From NCBI RefSeq assembly GCF_900103885.1, contig NZ_FNIM01000005.1, positions 85,643-149,642 on the forward strand: DNA of 64,000 bases, in the 5' to 3' direction. Position numbers and translations under genes: made by a program. The notes under the pieces are model-generated. The model was not told the origin of the DNA, did not search any database, and saw nothing but the letters and a program-made list of their open reading frames with translations. Below are positions 45,617 through 54,693 of this stretch, piece after piece. Source of the stretch: Actinomyces ruminicola (GTDB lineage: Bacteria > Actinomycetota > Actinomycetes > Actinomycetales > Actinomycetaceae). The number at the start of each line of letters is the position of its first letter. The stretch's first letter is position 1.

Positions 45617-46663
45617 ATGGATTTGTTGACCCGGCCCCGGAAGGCCGAAGCGGGTGACAAGATCGCGGTGCTGTCGCCGTCGCTGGCCGCGCCCGCGATC
45701 GGCCCCGCAGTCCATGAACAGGCGTTGGAGCGGCTCCACGCCATAACCGGCCTGGTGCCGGTGGAGTTCCCCACGACCCGCCGTCTCGGAGCCGGCGCGC
45801 GCGAGCGCGCCGATGACCTGAACGCCGCCTTCGCCGATCCGAGCATTCGCGCGATCATCGCCACCGCGGGCGGTGACGACCAGGTGTCCATCCTGCCTTT
45901 TCTGAACTCCGAGCCCGTCCTGAAAGACCCCAAGCCGGTGCTCGGCTACTCGGACAACACCAACCTGCACCAGTGGCTGTGGGAGCACGGCGTGTGCAGC
46001 TTCCACGGCGGCGCCACCCAGGTTCACCTGGGACCCGGGCCCGAGGTCGACACCGTTCATCGCGCCTCCTTGCGTGCGGCACTGCTGACGGGTGAGACTC
46101 TGGAAGTCACCGAGCCGGGAGAGTCGGAGGACTTCGGCAAGGACTGGGCCGATCCGCAAGCGCTGAGCGAATACGGGACCCGCGAGCAGACGGCGCCTTG
46201 GCTTTGGGACGGGCCTCCCACAACAGTCAGCGGGCCCGGCTGGGGCGGATGCTTGGAGGTGCTGGTGCTCGGCCTCGCCGCAGGGCGTATCCATGCAGAC
46301 GCCAGAGACCTTGATGGCTGCGTTCTGATACTGGAAACCTCCGAGTTGCTTCCCGGCCGAGAACTGGTGGCTGGCATGCTGCGCTCTCTGGGAGAACGCG
46401 GGGTACTCGCGGCCGCGGCCGCAGTAATGCTGGCCCGGCCGCCCGCAACCAGCTTCCAGGTCTCGCGTGACGCCCAGGCGCGTGCGCAATACCGGCAGGA
46501 GCAGACCCAGAGTGCGCTTGAGGTCATCCGGCACTACAACACGGCGGCACCGGTATGCGCAGGAGTCCCCTTCGGACATACTCGACCCCAGTGGATCCTC
46601 CCCCACGGAGGCACGCTCACCGTCGATGCCGCCTCCCGGCGGATTACCGCCTCATACGCCTGA
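45617..46663 (+). CDS. S66 family peptidase (LD-carboxypeptidase/MccF-like)
   Basis: A 348-residue serine peptidase. The catalytic Ser is in VLGYSDNTNLH, Glu in LILETSELLPG and His in VPFGHTRPQWILP. The family includes muramoyl LD-carboxypeptidase, which recycles peptidoglycan peptides, and MccF, which destroys microcin C. The full-length C-terminal domain fits either. TATGGT lies 8 nt before the ATG without a Shine-Dalgarno site, so the mRNA is probably leaderless. Divergent from the CPBP gene with 144 bases between. Confidence 0.9.
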   Translation: MDLLTRPRKAEAGDKIAVLSPSLAAPAIGPAVHEQALERLHAITGLVPVEFPTTRRLGAGARERADDLNAAFADPSIRAIIATAGGDDQVSILPFLNSEPVLKDPKPVLGYSDNTNLHQWLWEHGVCSFHGGATQVHLGPGPEVDTVHRASLRAALLTGETLEVTEPGESEDFGKDWADPQALSEYGTREQTAPWLWDGPPTTVSGPGWGGCLEVLVLGLAAGRIHADARDLDGCVLILETSELLPGRELVAGMLRSLGERGVLAAAAAVMLARPPATSFQVSRDAQARAQYRQEQTQSALEVIRHYNTAAPVCAGVPFGHTRPQWILPHGGTLTVDAASRRITASYA

Positions 46664-46715
46664 AGTCCTGTCTCACGGGGCGGAGTCGGCAGGCGCGGGC
46701 AACCGAGCTGAACTC

Positions 46716-46744
46716 TGTACAACTCGCTTGCCGAAGCGTACATT
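46716..46744 (+). promoter_or_regulatory. Promoter/operator of the toxin-antitoxin pair
   Basis: TGTAC (46716-46720) and GTACA (46738-46742) form an inverted repeat, and TACATT (46739-46744) is a -10 box 6 nt before the antitoxin ATG. This fits autoregulation by the antitoxin and a leaderless mRNA. Confidence 0.4.
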
Positions 46745-46750
46745 TCAGTC

Positions 46751-46999
46751 ATGACCACCGTAACCATGTCCCGTGCCCGCGCCGAGCTCCCCGCTCTAGT
46801 GGACAAGGCGCACGAGGACGCCGTCTTCCTGACCAAGCGGGGCCGGACCGCCGCCGTACTCATCAGTCCGGCGGCCTATGAGCGCATGCTCGAGGCGCTG
46901 GAGGACCAGGATGACATCGCCGCCTACGACGCAGCAATGGACGAGGAGGGCCCCAACATCCCCTGGGATGAGGTCAAGGCCGACCTCGGGCTCGACTGA
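46751..46999 (+). CDS. Phd/YefM-type antitoxin
   Basis: An 82-residue protein. The N-terminal half (TVTMSRARAELPALVDKAHED followed by VFLTKRGRTAAVLISPAAYERM) is the Phd/YefM DNA-binding domain. The C-terminal half is acidic and probably wraps the toxin. The toxin gene begins 14 bases downstream, giving the usual antitoxin-first order. It probably represses its own promoter alone or with the toxin. Confidence 0.88.
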   Translation: MTTVTMSRARAELPALVDKAHEDAVFLTKRGRTAAVLISPAAYERMLEALEDQDDIAAYDAAMDEEGPNIPWDEVKADLGLD

Positions 47000-47013
47000 G
47001 CAAGCAGACACCC

Positions 47014-47418
47014 GTGCGATACAAGATTGAGGTGCGCCCCGCGGCACAAAAAGCCCTACGACGCATCGACAAGCCGGATCAGCGTCGAATCCAGGGAGCG
47101 ATCGCCTTGCTCGCCACCGACCCGCATCCCCCCGGATGCCACCCCCTCAAGGGCCGCCCCGCCTGGCGGGTACGCGTGGGCAACTACCGCATCATCTACA
47201 CGATCGACGACGGCCGACTCGTCGTCGTTGTTGTCACGCCCGAACAGCGCCGCGACGTGTACCGCTGCCCGGAGCCGCCCGGACCGACGCCAGCCGGAAG
47301 GACACTCTCGCAGGCTCAGTCGACCGCCTGCTCCTGCTGCTTGCGCCAGCGGATGCCGGCGTCGATGAAGGCGTCGATGTCGCCGTCGAACACGGAGTCG
47401 GGGTTGCCGACCTCGTAA
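47014..47418 (+). CDS. RelE/ParE-type toxin with unusual C-terminal extension
   Basis: The first 88 or so residues are a standard RelE-fold toxin: [43 protein letters not shown] and [14 protein letters not shown], with the Arg residues used by ribosome-dependent mRNA interferases. Family members normally end at DVYR. Here the frame stays open for about 46 more codons of Pro/Ser/Cys-rich sequence and overlaps the 3' end of prfB by 103 bases on the other strand. The start is GTG with a poor ribosome site. The extension is probably a lost stop codon rather than a domain. Confidence 0.82.
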   Translation: MRYKIEVRPAAQKALRRIDKPDQRRIQGAIALLATDPHPPGCHPLKGRPAWRVRVGNYRIIYTIDDGRLVVVVVTPEQRRDVYRCPEPPGPTPAGRTLSQAQSTACSCCLRQRMPASMKASMSPSNTESGLPTS

Positions 47419-48437
47419 TTAGTGCGCAGGTCCTTGACCATCTGGTAGGGGTTGAGCACGTAGGAGCGCATCTGGTCGCCCCAGGACGCCTTGACGTCGC
47501 CCGCCAGCTCCTTCTTCTTGGCGTCCTCCTCCTGCTGCTTGAGCAGCAGCAGGCGGGACTGGAGCACGCGCATGGCGGCCGCGCGGTTCTGAATCTGCGA
47601 CTTCTCGTCCTGCATGGACACCACCAGCCCGGTGGGCAGGTGGGTGATGCGCACGGCCGAGTCGGTGGTGTTGACGCTCTGGCCGCCGGGGCCGGAGGAG
47701 CGGAACACGTCGACGCGGATGTCCGTCTCGGGAATGTCGATGTGGTCGGTGGACTCGATCAGCGGGATGACCTCGACGGCCGCGAAGGAGGTCTGGCGGC
47801 GGCCCTGGTTGTCGAAGGGGCTGATACGCACCAGCCGGTGGGTGCCACCCTCCACGCTGAGCGTGCCGTAGGCGTAGGGGGCGTGCACCTCGAAGGTGAC
47901 GGACTTCAGCCCCGCCTCCTCGGCGTAGGAAGTGTTGAGGATCTTGACCGGGTAGTCGTGCCGCTCGGCCCAGCGGGTGTACATGCGCAGCAGCATCTCG
48001 GCGAAGTCGGCGGCGTCCACGCCGCCCGCGCCGGAGCGGATGGTTACCACGGCGTCGCGCTGGTCGTACTCACCGGACAGCAGGGTGCGGATCTCCAGAT
48101 CGGACAAGTCCTTGCGCACGGCGGCGAGGTCGCGCTCGGCCTCGGCCAGCAGTTCTTCGGCGTCCGCCCCGGACTCCTCCCCCGCCATCTCGACCATGGT
48201 CTCAAGGTCGTCGATGCGCCCGCCCAGGGCCTGCACGCGCTTGAGGTCCGCCTGCGCGTGCGAGAGGGCGGAGGTGACGGCCTGGGCGGCGTCGGGGTCA
48301 TCCCACAGGTCGGGGGCGGCGGCCTGCTCGGACAACTCGGCGATGCGCCCGCGCAGCGCCTCCGGGTCCGTCACGGCGACGACGGAGGCGTAGGTGTGTC
48401 GGAGCTGCTCGATCTCGGCGGGGAAGTCTGTGGCCAC
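47316..48437 (-). CDS. prfB: Peptide chain release factor 2
   Basis: A 373-residue RF2 that reads UGA and UAA stops. The peptidyl-tRNA hydrolysis motif GGQ is in [14 protein letters not shown]. The frame is continuous from the start, so there is no in-frame UGA and no programmed frameshift as in E. coli. The start is GTG at 48437 (VATDFP); a GTG two codons earlier at 48443 is possible. It follows the GNAT gene by about 10 bases. The 3' end overlaps the convergent toxin frame. Confidence 0.94.
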   Translation of the reverse strand: MATDFPAEIEQLRHTYASVVAVTDPEALRGRIAELSEQAAAPDLWDDPDAAQAVTSALSHAQADLKRVQALGGRIDDLETMVEMAGEESGADAEELLAEAERDLAAVRKDLSDLEIRTLLSGEYDQRDAVVTIRSGAGGVDAADFAEMLLRMYTRWAERHDYPVKILNTSYAEEAGLKSVTFEVHAPYAYGTLSVEGGTHRLVRISPFDNQGRRQTSFAAVEVIPLIESTDHIDIPETDIRVDVFRSSGPGGQSVNTTDSAVRITHLPTGLVVSMQDEKSQIQNRAAAMRVLQSRLLLLKQQEEDAKKKELAGDVKASWGDQMRSYVLNPYQMVKDLRTNYEVGNPDSVFDGDIDAFIDAGIRWRKQQEQAVD

Positions 48438-48447
48438 GGGCACGAGT

Positions 48448-49038
48448 CTAGAACAGACCCGGGGCACTCCCGGACGCACCCATGACCTTCTCGAAGCGGA
48501 ACATGCCGTCCGCGTCTTCTTCCTCACCGCCGGCATCGGCCTCACTGGGGTCCGGGTGCGCGGCGCAGAAGAACTCCACGATGTGGAAGCCCAGCTTGTT
48601 GACGTAGAAGTGGATGTTGCGCTTCTCGAAGTAGGGCGTAGTGGTCTCCCAGACGAGCACCTCCGGATGTATCCGCTCGACCTCGCGCCAGGCCGCCTGA
48701 CCGATGCCCCTGCTGTGGGCGCGCGGCGAGACGAACAGCAGCTCCAGCTCACCCTTGCGCCCCGATTCGTCGATGCGGAGCACCATGCCTCCGACCTTGC
48801 GGCCCTCCAGCACTATGCGCCACGCCTGGGCACGCTCACCGTCGATCGAGCGCTCGATGGTTTCGCGCGAGATGATCTGCCCGTCCTCCTCGAAGTGATC
48901 GTCGCGCATGCCGAACTCCTGGGTGGCCCCGTACAGAAAGGCCTCCTGGTTGTCAGCAATGAACTGCTCGCGGTCGTCTGCTGTGAGAGGCACCAGCGTT
49001 ACCTCTGGTGCCGGCCTCGCGTTTGGCCGTTCTGTCAC
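48448..49038 (-). CDS. GNAT family N-acetyltransferase
   Basis: A 196-residue acetyltransferase. The acetyl-CoA site is [20 protein letters not shown] (strand beta4 plus the V/I-x-x-x-x-R-G-x-G loop), followed by [23 protein letters not shown], the usual end of the fold. The substrate cannot be predicted. The start is GTG at 49038, with AAGGAG about 9 bases upstream. It lies directly upstream of prfB in an apparent two-gene operon. The acidic insertion near residues 170-185 looks disordered. Confidence 0.88.
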   Translation of the reverse strand: MTERPNARPAPEVTLVPLTADDREQFIADNQEAFLYGATQEFGMRDDHFEEDGQIISRETIERSIDGERAQAWRIVLEGRKVGGMVLRIDESGRKGELELLFVSPRAHSRGIGQAAWREVERIHPEVLVWETTTPYFEKRNIHFYVNKLGFHIVEFFCAAHPDPSEADAGGEEEDADGMFRFEKVMGASGSAPGLF

Positions 49039-49280
49039 CGTGACGTCTCCTTCCTCGCAAAGCGCTCGCAGGCTATCGCGCCCGGGCACTCAGAGGCCCC
49101 TGACTCATCCCAGAGCCGTGCATCCCAGTCTGAGCAATCACTGCAGGGCCGCGCAACAGCGGCCGAGGCACAGCCGATCATTGGAGACAACGTTCGTTTC
49201 CCACAACTTGGGTCGCCCTGAAGGCGATTCTGTGGGAGCCTGCCTCGCGCCGCACACGCGAAACTCGGACTGAAACCCAC

Positions 49281-49462
49281 AATCCGCATGATTCCGCGGT
49301 TCACTTCCAGCCAGCCAGGCGGAACAGAGGGCTCCCGTGTGCGCCGGACGCCTCGGCGCACACGGGAGCATCAGCACCCGTTTCTCGACTATCCGCCGAT
49401 TCCGCGTCATTCCAAGAGAAAACCCATGCCACCCACATTTGTCCTGACAGCTCCGGTGTGCA
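49281..49462 (-). repeat. Dispersed 182-bp element with hairpin, copy B
   Basis: Second copy of the element at 6368-6549, on the other strand. It has the same length, the same offsets for every conserved block, and a perfect 15-bp stem with 7-nt loop (49332-49346 and 49354-49368). One stem pair differs from copy A by a compensatory change. It lies in the 577-base gap between the tad operon end and the GNAT gene; I see no gene in the rest of that gap (49039-49280 and 49463-49615). Confidence 0.75.
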
Positions 49463-49615
49463 AGTGCCCTCATCGGCTTCCACCAATACCTCGGTAGTCG
49501 CGCCCTCACGTCACCTGCGCCGGTCCGGGCACGTCACTTGTGCTGGGCTCAGTGAAGAGGGTGTTGCGGCACACAGACTTCATCTTCCGAGAAGAAGGAT
49601 CCTTTGCCGCCCCGT

Positions 49616-50182
49616 TCACATGCCGGTGGTGGCACGGGCGGTGCCGGTGGCGGTGATGGTGAAGCCGGACGCGGGGATCACGCCCCAGGGCAGGAATGGA
49701 GGCTGAGAGTATGCCGTCAGTGTCACCACGGCGGTGGCACCATCCGGGCTGTAGGCCTCGGCGATCTGCAAACCGGTCAGTTCCACCGGCTGGCTCACCA
49801 GGTCGGCGGCGGCCGCGGCCTGCACGCCCGTGTCGGACAGCACGCCGGGGCCGGCGTCGGTGGCGGCGCCACCGAAGTAGGAGTCCTCGTCAACGGCGTC
49901 AGCCGCCGCGGCCGCGGCCGAGTCGGCCAGGGAGGTGAGGGTCTTCAGGTCCAGGTAGACGGCGCTGGCGGAGGCGAGCACGAGGATCAGCGCCAGGACG
50001 ACGGTGATCAGCCCGACACCCAGTAGCAGGGTCTGCCCATCCTCCCCGGCGGCCGCACGCCGCATCCGGACGGACACGAGACGGCTCCGCCGGGCCGCAC
50101 ACCGCAGGTGCTCCACCGCGCGCTGCCACCTCTCGGCCGCATGCCGCACCCACTGGGCGCCGTGCCCCCCGGCCCGGTTCAT
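49616..50182 (-). CDS. TadG-like pilus assembly protein
   Basis: A 188-residue protein with a basic N-terminus, one hydrophobic segment (about 50-75: DGQTLLLGVGLITVVLALIL) and the typical following stretch TSLADSAAAAAADAV. It matches the Flp-pilus TadG N-terminal family but lacks the large C-terminal domain, as in other actinobacterial tad loci. Probably a minor pilin or assembly factor in the membrane. Last gene of the tad operon; its ATG overlaps the previous stop by 4 bases. Confidence 0.8.
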   Translation of the reverse strand: MNRAGGHGAQWVRHAAERWQRAVEHLRCAARRSRLVSVRMRRAAAGEDGQTLLLGVGLITVVLALILVLASASAVYLDLKTLTSLADSAAAAAADAVDEDSYFGGAATDAGPGVLSDTGVQAAAAADLVSQPVELTGLQIAEAYSPDGATAVVTLTAYSQPPFLPWGVIPASGFTITATGTARATTGM

Positions 50183-50682
50183 GGCGCATCTCCAGCGAGG
50201 GTGACGGAGCGCGCGGCATCCATTACGACCACGTCCCGCCCCAGCCCGGCCGATCCCAGCAGCGGCAGATCCACCCCCGCCTGCACCCGCACCACTGCGG
50301 TCGTACAGGACGCATCGGCGCAGGAGACACTCAGCGCGGTTGCGGGATCCGCGTCCACCCCCTGGTCGGACAGGGCCAGGCCGACTGCCGCACGCGCATG
50401 GGCAACGGCGGCCTCCCCCTGCTCGACCTCGAGGACGCGGCTGGCGGCGTCAGCAGCCGAGGCCACCGCGAAGGACGCCGCCTGCACCTGGGCGAGAGCG
50501 ATCAGCAGGTACACCACCGGCACCACCAGCACCACCGCCCAGCCGATGAACTCCACCGGCGCGTTGCCCGCCTCTGAGTCCCCGCCCCGCAACGCCCACT
50601 CGTGTCGGCGCCGCCGGGCGCGTAGACGCGCCCATCGTCCGCGGGCATCCGCACCGTCTCGGACCGCCGCCCCCACGCTCAT
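50179..50682 (-). CDS. TadE-like pseudopilin
   Basis: A 167-residue protein. After a 38-residue Arg-rich cytoplasmic start comes EAGNAPVEFIGWAVVLVVPVVYLLIALAQVQAASFAVASAADAASR, the TadE pattern of an acidic residue in a long hydrophobic helix. The C-terminal part has a cysteine pair (VSCADASCTT). Overlaps both neighbours by 4 bases (ATGA), a sign of tight translational coupling. Confidence 0.83.
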   Translation of the reverse strand: MSVGAAVRDGADARGRWARLRARRRRHEWALRGGDSEAGNAPVEFIGWAVVLVVPVVYLLIALAQVQAASFAVASAADAASRVLEVEQGEAAVAHARAAVGLALSDQGVDADPATALSVSCADASCTTAVVRVQAGVDLPLLGSAGLGRDVVVMDAARSVTLAGDAP

Positions 50683-51218
50683 GGCTCGTCCCCGTCCACA
50701 CCCACCAGGGCGGCCTCGTCGACGGCGTGCCCGGTCACGTGCAGCGTCCCGCCGGGCCCCAGCAGGCCGAGCACCGGAAGCGGCGCCGTCACATCCACGC
50801 GCACGACGGCGACGCCACCGACACTGGTACGGGTGACGGTCACGGCCTCGACGTAGCCGTCGGCCAGCGAGGCGTCGGCCAGGGCGCGCACGCGGGCGTC
50901 CGCCTCGGCGGTGGTGCCGCCGACGAGCGCGGCGCGGCGGGCCCCCTCCCCGGCGGCGTCGGTGAGCACGTTGCGCACGTGCAGACCGAGGGCGAGTTGA
51001 AGCAGCGCTACCGACACGGCGATCACGAGCACGCCGACCAGCACGAAGTCAACGACGGCCGCGCCGGCTTCGTCAGCCTGGTTGCACGTGCCCAGTCTGC
51101 CGCAGACAGTACGGCGATCGTCCCCGCAGATTCTGCCGCGCCGCAGGAGGGGATTGCCGCGCCGGTCATGCTTGCGGAGGCTTCGGCAGCGAGAGCGAGC
51201 CCACCGTTCAGATGGCAC
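50679..51218 (-). CDS. TadE-like pseudopilin
   Basis: A 179-residue protein with the TadE helix ADEAGAAVVDFVLVGVLVIAVSVALLQLALGLHVRNVLTDAAGEGARRAAL. It has an unusually long basic N-terminus of about 50 residues before the helix. The only in-frame start is GTG at 51218, which lies inside the last codons of the pilin gene, with AAGG 6 bases upstream. The C-terminus is a small beta domain. Confidence 0.78.
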   Translation of the reverse strand: MPSERWARSRCRSLRKHDRRGNPLLRRGRICGDDRRTVCGRLGTCNQADEAGAAVVDFVLVGVLVIAVSVALLQLALGLHVRNVLTDAAGEGARRAALVGGTTAEADARVRALADASLADGYVEAVTVTRTSVGGVAVVRVDVTAPLPVLGLLGPGGTLHVTGHAVDEAALVGVDGDEP

Positions 51219-51405
51219 CGGTGACCTTGGCGATGGCGTCGTTGAACACCTGGGTCAGCGTAGGGCCGGCGACGGCCCACAGGGCCACGACCAGGCCCGC
51301 GGTCATGAGGGTGACCAGCACCCAGCCGGGGACGTCACCGCGCTCGTCGTCCAGGCGGTGCAGCCGGGCCTGTAGGCGAACGCTCAGGCGTTTGAGGGTG
51401 TGCAT
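51208..51405 (-). CDS. Small Flp-like pilin (DUF4244 type)
   Basis: A 65-residue protein. A basic leader (about 1-23) is followed by GDVPGWVLVTLMTAGLVVALWAVAGPTLTQVFNDAI, a prepilin-type hydrophobic helix. Its place between tadC and the tadE genes is where actinobacterial tad loci carry the major pilin. Processing would need a prepilin peptidase, which is not in the window. GGAGA lies 7 bases before the ATG. Confidence 0.82.
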   Translation of the reverse strand: MHTLKRLSVRLQARLHRLDDERGDVPGWVLVTLMTAGLVVALWAVAGPTLTQVFNDAIAKVTGAI

Positions 51406-51520
51406 GGGATTCTCCGTTTCCGAGTTGGTTTTCGTGGACGTTTGCTTGGTAGTGAGAACAGTTCTCCGGTGGCCCGTCGAGTACGGGCGCCGATCGCGGC
51501 CGGGCGGGTGTGGCGTTAGT

Positions 51521-52453
51521 TCATAGGCCGATCCGCAGCACGAACAGGCCCGGGAAGAGGGCGAAGACGACGGTGATGGGCAGGATCAGGAAGACGACGG
51601 GCACCATCTGGGCGATCTCGCGGCGCCCGCCCTCCTCCATGAGGGCGCGCCGGGACGCTTCGCGGGCGTCGGCGGCCTGCGCGCGCAGCACGTCGGCCAG
51701 CGGGGTGCCGCGCTCCAGGGCGACGGCGATCGCCTCCGACAAGCGGGTCACGTGCAGGGAACCGACCCGGTCCTCCAGGTGGGCCAGGGCCGTGGTCAGC
51801 ACCGTGCCGGAGTTGACGTCGGCGAGGGTCAGCTCGAGTTCCTCCACGAGCTCGCCGCGTCCTATGTGCACGACCCGTTCGATGGCGGCAACCGGTCCCT
51901 GGCCGGCGCCGACCACGAGCGCGAGCAGTTCGACGACGTCGGGCAGCTGGGACTCGATACGGCTGCGGCGCCGCTCGACGGCGCGGGTGAGCCACCAGTC
52001 GCGAGCGGCCGCCCCGCCGACGGCGGCGACCAGGGAGAATACGATGAGCAGCGGCACGTTGACTCGCCACGCCAGCGACAGCGCCAGACCGCCGCCGGTG
52101 GCGATGGCGAGCCCGGCCACCGCCCACAGCAGCTGCTGGATGCGCAGCTCCTCATAGGTCAGCCCGGTCCCGGACCGGGCCAGTCGGCGCCGCACCGACT
52201 CGGCGGAGGAACCGATCGCCTCCAGCACCCCGCCCAGCCGGGTGACCGTGTCCAGCAGCACGCCACTGATGGTCTGTCCATCGGCGGTGGGTGAGGCGGA
52301 GGCCAGCAGCCGGGACGTGCTGGGGCGCGCGTGGACGTATGGCTCCAGCCGGGAGATGAGGGTGGGACGGCGGCGCCGCACCGCGTCGATCACCATGAGG
52401 ATGCCGCAGGCGCCGAGCAGGCCGGTCAGGGCGCCGGTGAGGGCTGGGCTCAT
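51521..52453 (-). CDS. tadC: Type II secretion F/TadC membrane protein
   Basis: A 310-residue inner-membrane platform protein of the tad machine. A GspF domain (about 150-290: LPDVVELLALVVGAGQGPVAAIERV and FRRALMEEGGRREIAQMVPVVF-type helices) is framed by hydrophobic segments at both ends. Its ATG overlaps the tadB stop by 4 bases. The frame extends further upstream, but the first start with good coupling is 52453. Confidence 0.88.
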   Translation of the reverse strand: MSPALTGALTGLLGACGILMVIDAVRRRRPTLISRLEPYVHARPSTSRLLASASPTADGQTISGVLLDTVTRLGGVLEAIGSSAESVRRRLARSGTGLTYEELRIQQLLWAVAGLAIATGGGLALSLAWRVNVPLLIVFSLVAAVGGAAARDWWLTRAVERRRSRIESQLPDVVELLALVVGAGQGPVAAIERVVHIGRGELVEELELTLADVNSGTVLTTALAHLEDRVGSLHVTRLSEAIAVALERGTPLADVLRAQAADAREASRRALMEEGGRREIAQMVPVVFLILPITVVFALFPGLFVLRIGL

Positions 52454-53301
52454 CGCAGCACCCGGTCTTCCTCCGGCAGGCGCCCGAGTCGCAGCATGAG
52501 CCGGTAGGCGATCAGGCTCACCGCCCCGCCTACCGCCAGGACCAGGGCGCCCGTGGCTGTGGCGTACGCGGCCGCGGCCTGGGGGCGAGTAGCGAGCAGG
52601 GCCAGCACGATCCACGGTGCGGCCACCGCGACCCGCGCCCCGTTGACGGTCCAGGACTGGCGGGCCTCCAACTCGCCGCGGGTACGCATGTCCTCCCGCA
52701 GCATCCGTGACAGGGCGCGCAGCAGCGTGGTCAGGTCACTGCCGCCGACCTCGTGAGCCAGGCGCAGAGCCTCCACGATGCGGTCGGCCACGGGGTCGGC
52801 GAATCGGGCCTTCAGCCGGTCCAGCGACTGGTCGAAGCGGGCGGTGGTGGCGTAGTCGACGCCGAAGGCGCGCAGCTCCTCGCGGATCGCCTCGGGCCCG
52901 CGCTCGCCGAGGTTGGTCAATGCCTCGGGCAGGCTCATGCCCGCGCGTACGCCCGATACGAGCGTGTCGACCGCCTCCGGCCACACCTCGCGCAGGTTGG
53001 TGCGACGCGCGCGTGCCCGGGAGGAGACGACCATCAGGGGCGCGCCCGCGGCGATGGTGCCGAAGGCGGCCGCGATCGTCCAGGCGCGGGAGATGCCGAG
53101 GAAGACCAGGGTTACGACGGCGCCGAGGACGAGGCTGCCGACGACGAACAGGGCAGGGCTGGTGCGTCCGACGCCGGCCTGCACCAGCAGGTCGGCCAGG
53201 TGCCGCTGCCGTTCAGAGCGCCACTGGGGCGGTTCGCTGGTCAGGGCGAGCCAGATCAGGATCATGCCGACACCGCCCAGCAGCCCGGCCACTGCGCCCA
53301 T
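52450..53301 (-). CDS. tadB: Type II secretion F/TadB membrane protein
   Basis: A 283-residue platform protein paired with TadC. The GspF core contains WPEAVDTLVSGVRAGMSLPEALTNLGERGPEAIREEL, and there are paired membrane segments at the N- and C-termini. The start at 53301 overlaps the tadA stop (TGATG), with GGGGGAG about 8 bases upstream; a GTG 9 bases earlier is possible. Confidence 0.9.
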   Translation of the reverse strand: MGAVAGLLGGVGMILIWLALTSEPPQWRSERQRHLADLLVQAGVGRTSPALFVVGSLVLGAVVTLVFLGISRAWTIAAAFGTIAAGAPLMVVSSRARARRTNLREVWPEAVDTLVSGVRAGMSLPEALTNLGERGPEAIREELRAFGVDYATTARFDQSLDRLKARFADPVADRIVEALRLAHEVGGSDLTTLLRALSRMLREDMRTRGELEARQSWTVNGARVAVAAPWIVLALLATRPQAAAAYATATGALVLAVGGAVSLIAYRLMLRLGRLPEEDRVLR

Positions 53302-54593
53302 CAGGACCACTCCCCCGGCCCGGCGGCGGGTGCGGGGTGCACACTCGGGCGGGTGTGCGGGTGCTGCGCGTCATTGGTCAGCAGGGAGGCCAGGTCGTGG
53401 CCGGCACGGGCGTAGCGCTCCTGGGCGGGAGGAGCCCCGGGCCCGCGCACCAGCCTGCCCGCGGCGTCCCTCGTGAAGACGTCGGACATCTCGATGGTGC
53501 CGTTCTCCACCCGCCCGGACAGGGCGGCGATCTCCCGCACCTGGCGGTGCCCATCGGGGCCGAGGTCCAGGTGGACCACCAGGTCGACGGCGCTGGCAAC
53601 CGTCGGGACGACGAAGGCGGCACTGACGTTCTCACCCGCCAGCAGCGGCAGCGTGCAGATCTTGACCACCGCCTCCCGGGCGGAGTTCGCATGCAATGTG
53701 GACATTGAGGGAAGTCCGGAGTTCATGGCGATCAGCAGGTCCAGGGCCTCGGCCTCCCGCACCTCGCCGATCAGCATCCGGTCCGGGCGCATGCGCAGCG
53801 CCTCCTTGACCAGGCGCCGCAGGCTGATCTCCCCCACCCCCTCCAGGTTGGGGGCGCGGGTCTGCATGGCCACGCAGTCCCGGTTGCGCAGCGCGAGTTC
53901 GAAGACCTCCTCGCAGGTGATCACGCGCTGCCCGGCGGGGATGGCGCCGGCCAGGGCCCGCACCATGGTGGTCTTGCCGGCCTGGGTGGCACCGGAGACC
54001 AGGATGTTCAGTCCCGCCTGCACGGAGGCGTCCAGGAAGGCGGCAGCATGCGGCGTCAGCGAGCCCATGCGCACCAGGTCGCTGGTGCGCGCAGCCCGAG
54101 AGGTGTGCTTGCGAATGTTGACCGCCCAGTGCTGGGAGGTGATGGGCGGGATCACCACGTGCAGCCGTTCGCCGCCGGGCAATTGGGCGTCTACAAAAGG
54201 GCTGGCCAGGTCCAGGCGGCGCCCGGAGGCGCGCAGCATCCGCTCCACCAGGACGCGCAGCTCCTCATCCTCGAGCAGGGTGGTGGTCAGTTCGGGGCGG
54301 CCCGAGCGGGCGACGAATACCCGTCCCGGAGCGTTGCACCACACCTCCTCCACCGTGTCGTCGTCCAGGTAGCGCTGCAGCGGCCCCAGGCCGGCCAGGG
54401 CGTCAACGGCTCGCGCCCCGGCGTCGTCGGGATCGAGCAGGGGCGGGACGAGGCCGGCATCGGCGCGGGCGACGTAGTCGGCGCTGGCCTCGGCGACGAG
54501 CGCCTCGAGCTCGGAGGTGTCCGTCAGCGGGTCGACGCCGCGGCGGCGGACGAGTTCGCGGATCTCGGAGTGCAGCAGGGCTGCGGCATCCAT
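53301..54593 (-). CDS. tadA: Tad pilus assembly ATPase
   Basis: A 430-residue secretion ATPase that drives Flp pilus assembly. The Walker A motif is SGATQAGKTTMVRAL; the Asp box and Walker B lie in ITCEEVFELAL and MRPDRMLIGEVREAEALDLL, and the His box in GLPSMSTLHANSARE. The N-terminal domain (1-150) ends in LGPLQRYLDDDTVEEVWCNAPGRVFV, typical of the family. First gene of the operon; GAGG lies 5 bases before the ATG. The ssd/tadZ gene that often precedes tadA is absent. Confidence 0.95.
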   Translation of the reverse strand: MDAAALLHSEIRELVRRRGVDPLTDTSELEALVAEASADYVARADAGLVPPLLDPDDAGARAVDALAGLGPLQRYLDDDTVEEVWCNAPGRVFVARSGRPELTTTLLEDEELRVLVERMLRASGRRLDLASPFVDAQLPGGERLHVVIPPITSQHWAVNIRKHTSRAARTSDLVRMGSLTPHAAAFLDASVQAGLNILVSGATQAGKTTMVRALAGAIPAGQRVITCEEVFELALRNRDCVAMQTRAPNLEGVGEISLRRLVKEALRMRPDRMLIGEVREAEALDLLIAMNSGLPSMSTLHANSAREAVVKICTLPLLAGENVSAAFVVPTVASAVDLVVHLDLGPDGHRQVREIAALSGRVENGTIEMSDVFTRDAAGRLVRGPGAPPAQERYARAGHDLASLLTNDAQHPHTRPSVHPAPAAGPGEWS

Positions 54594-54693
54594 GGTGGCC
54601 TCACGGGGTTGGCTGGGTATCGAGCAGTAGTTGAGGATCTGGATTGCGGGTGCTGTGTGTGGCGCTGGCTCAGCACTGAGGAACGCCACGCGT

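Noticed and set aside
47316..48752. A programmed frameshift or longer N-terminus in prfB
   Set aside because: The frame is open without a UGA from GTG 48437; the upstream extension is low-complexity Ser/Arg shadow over the GNAT gene.
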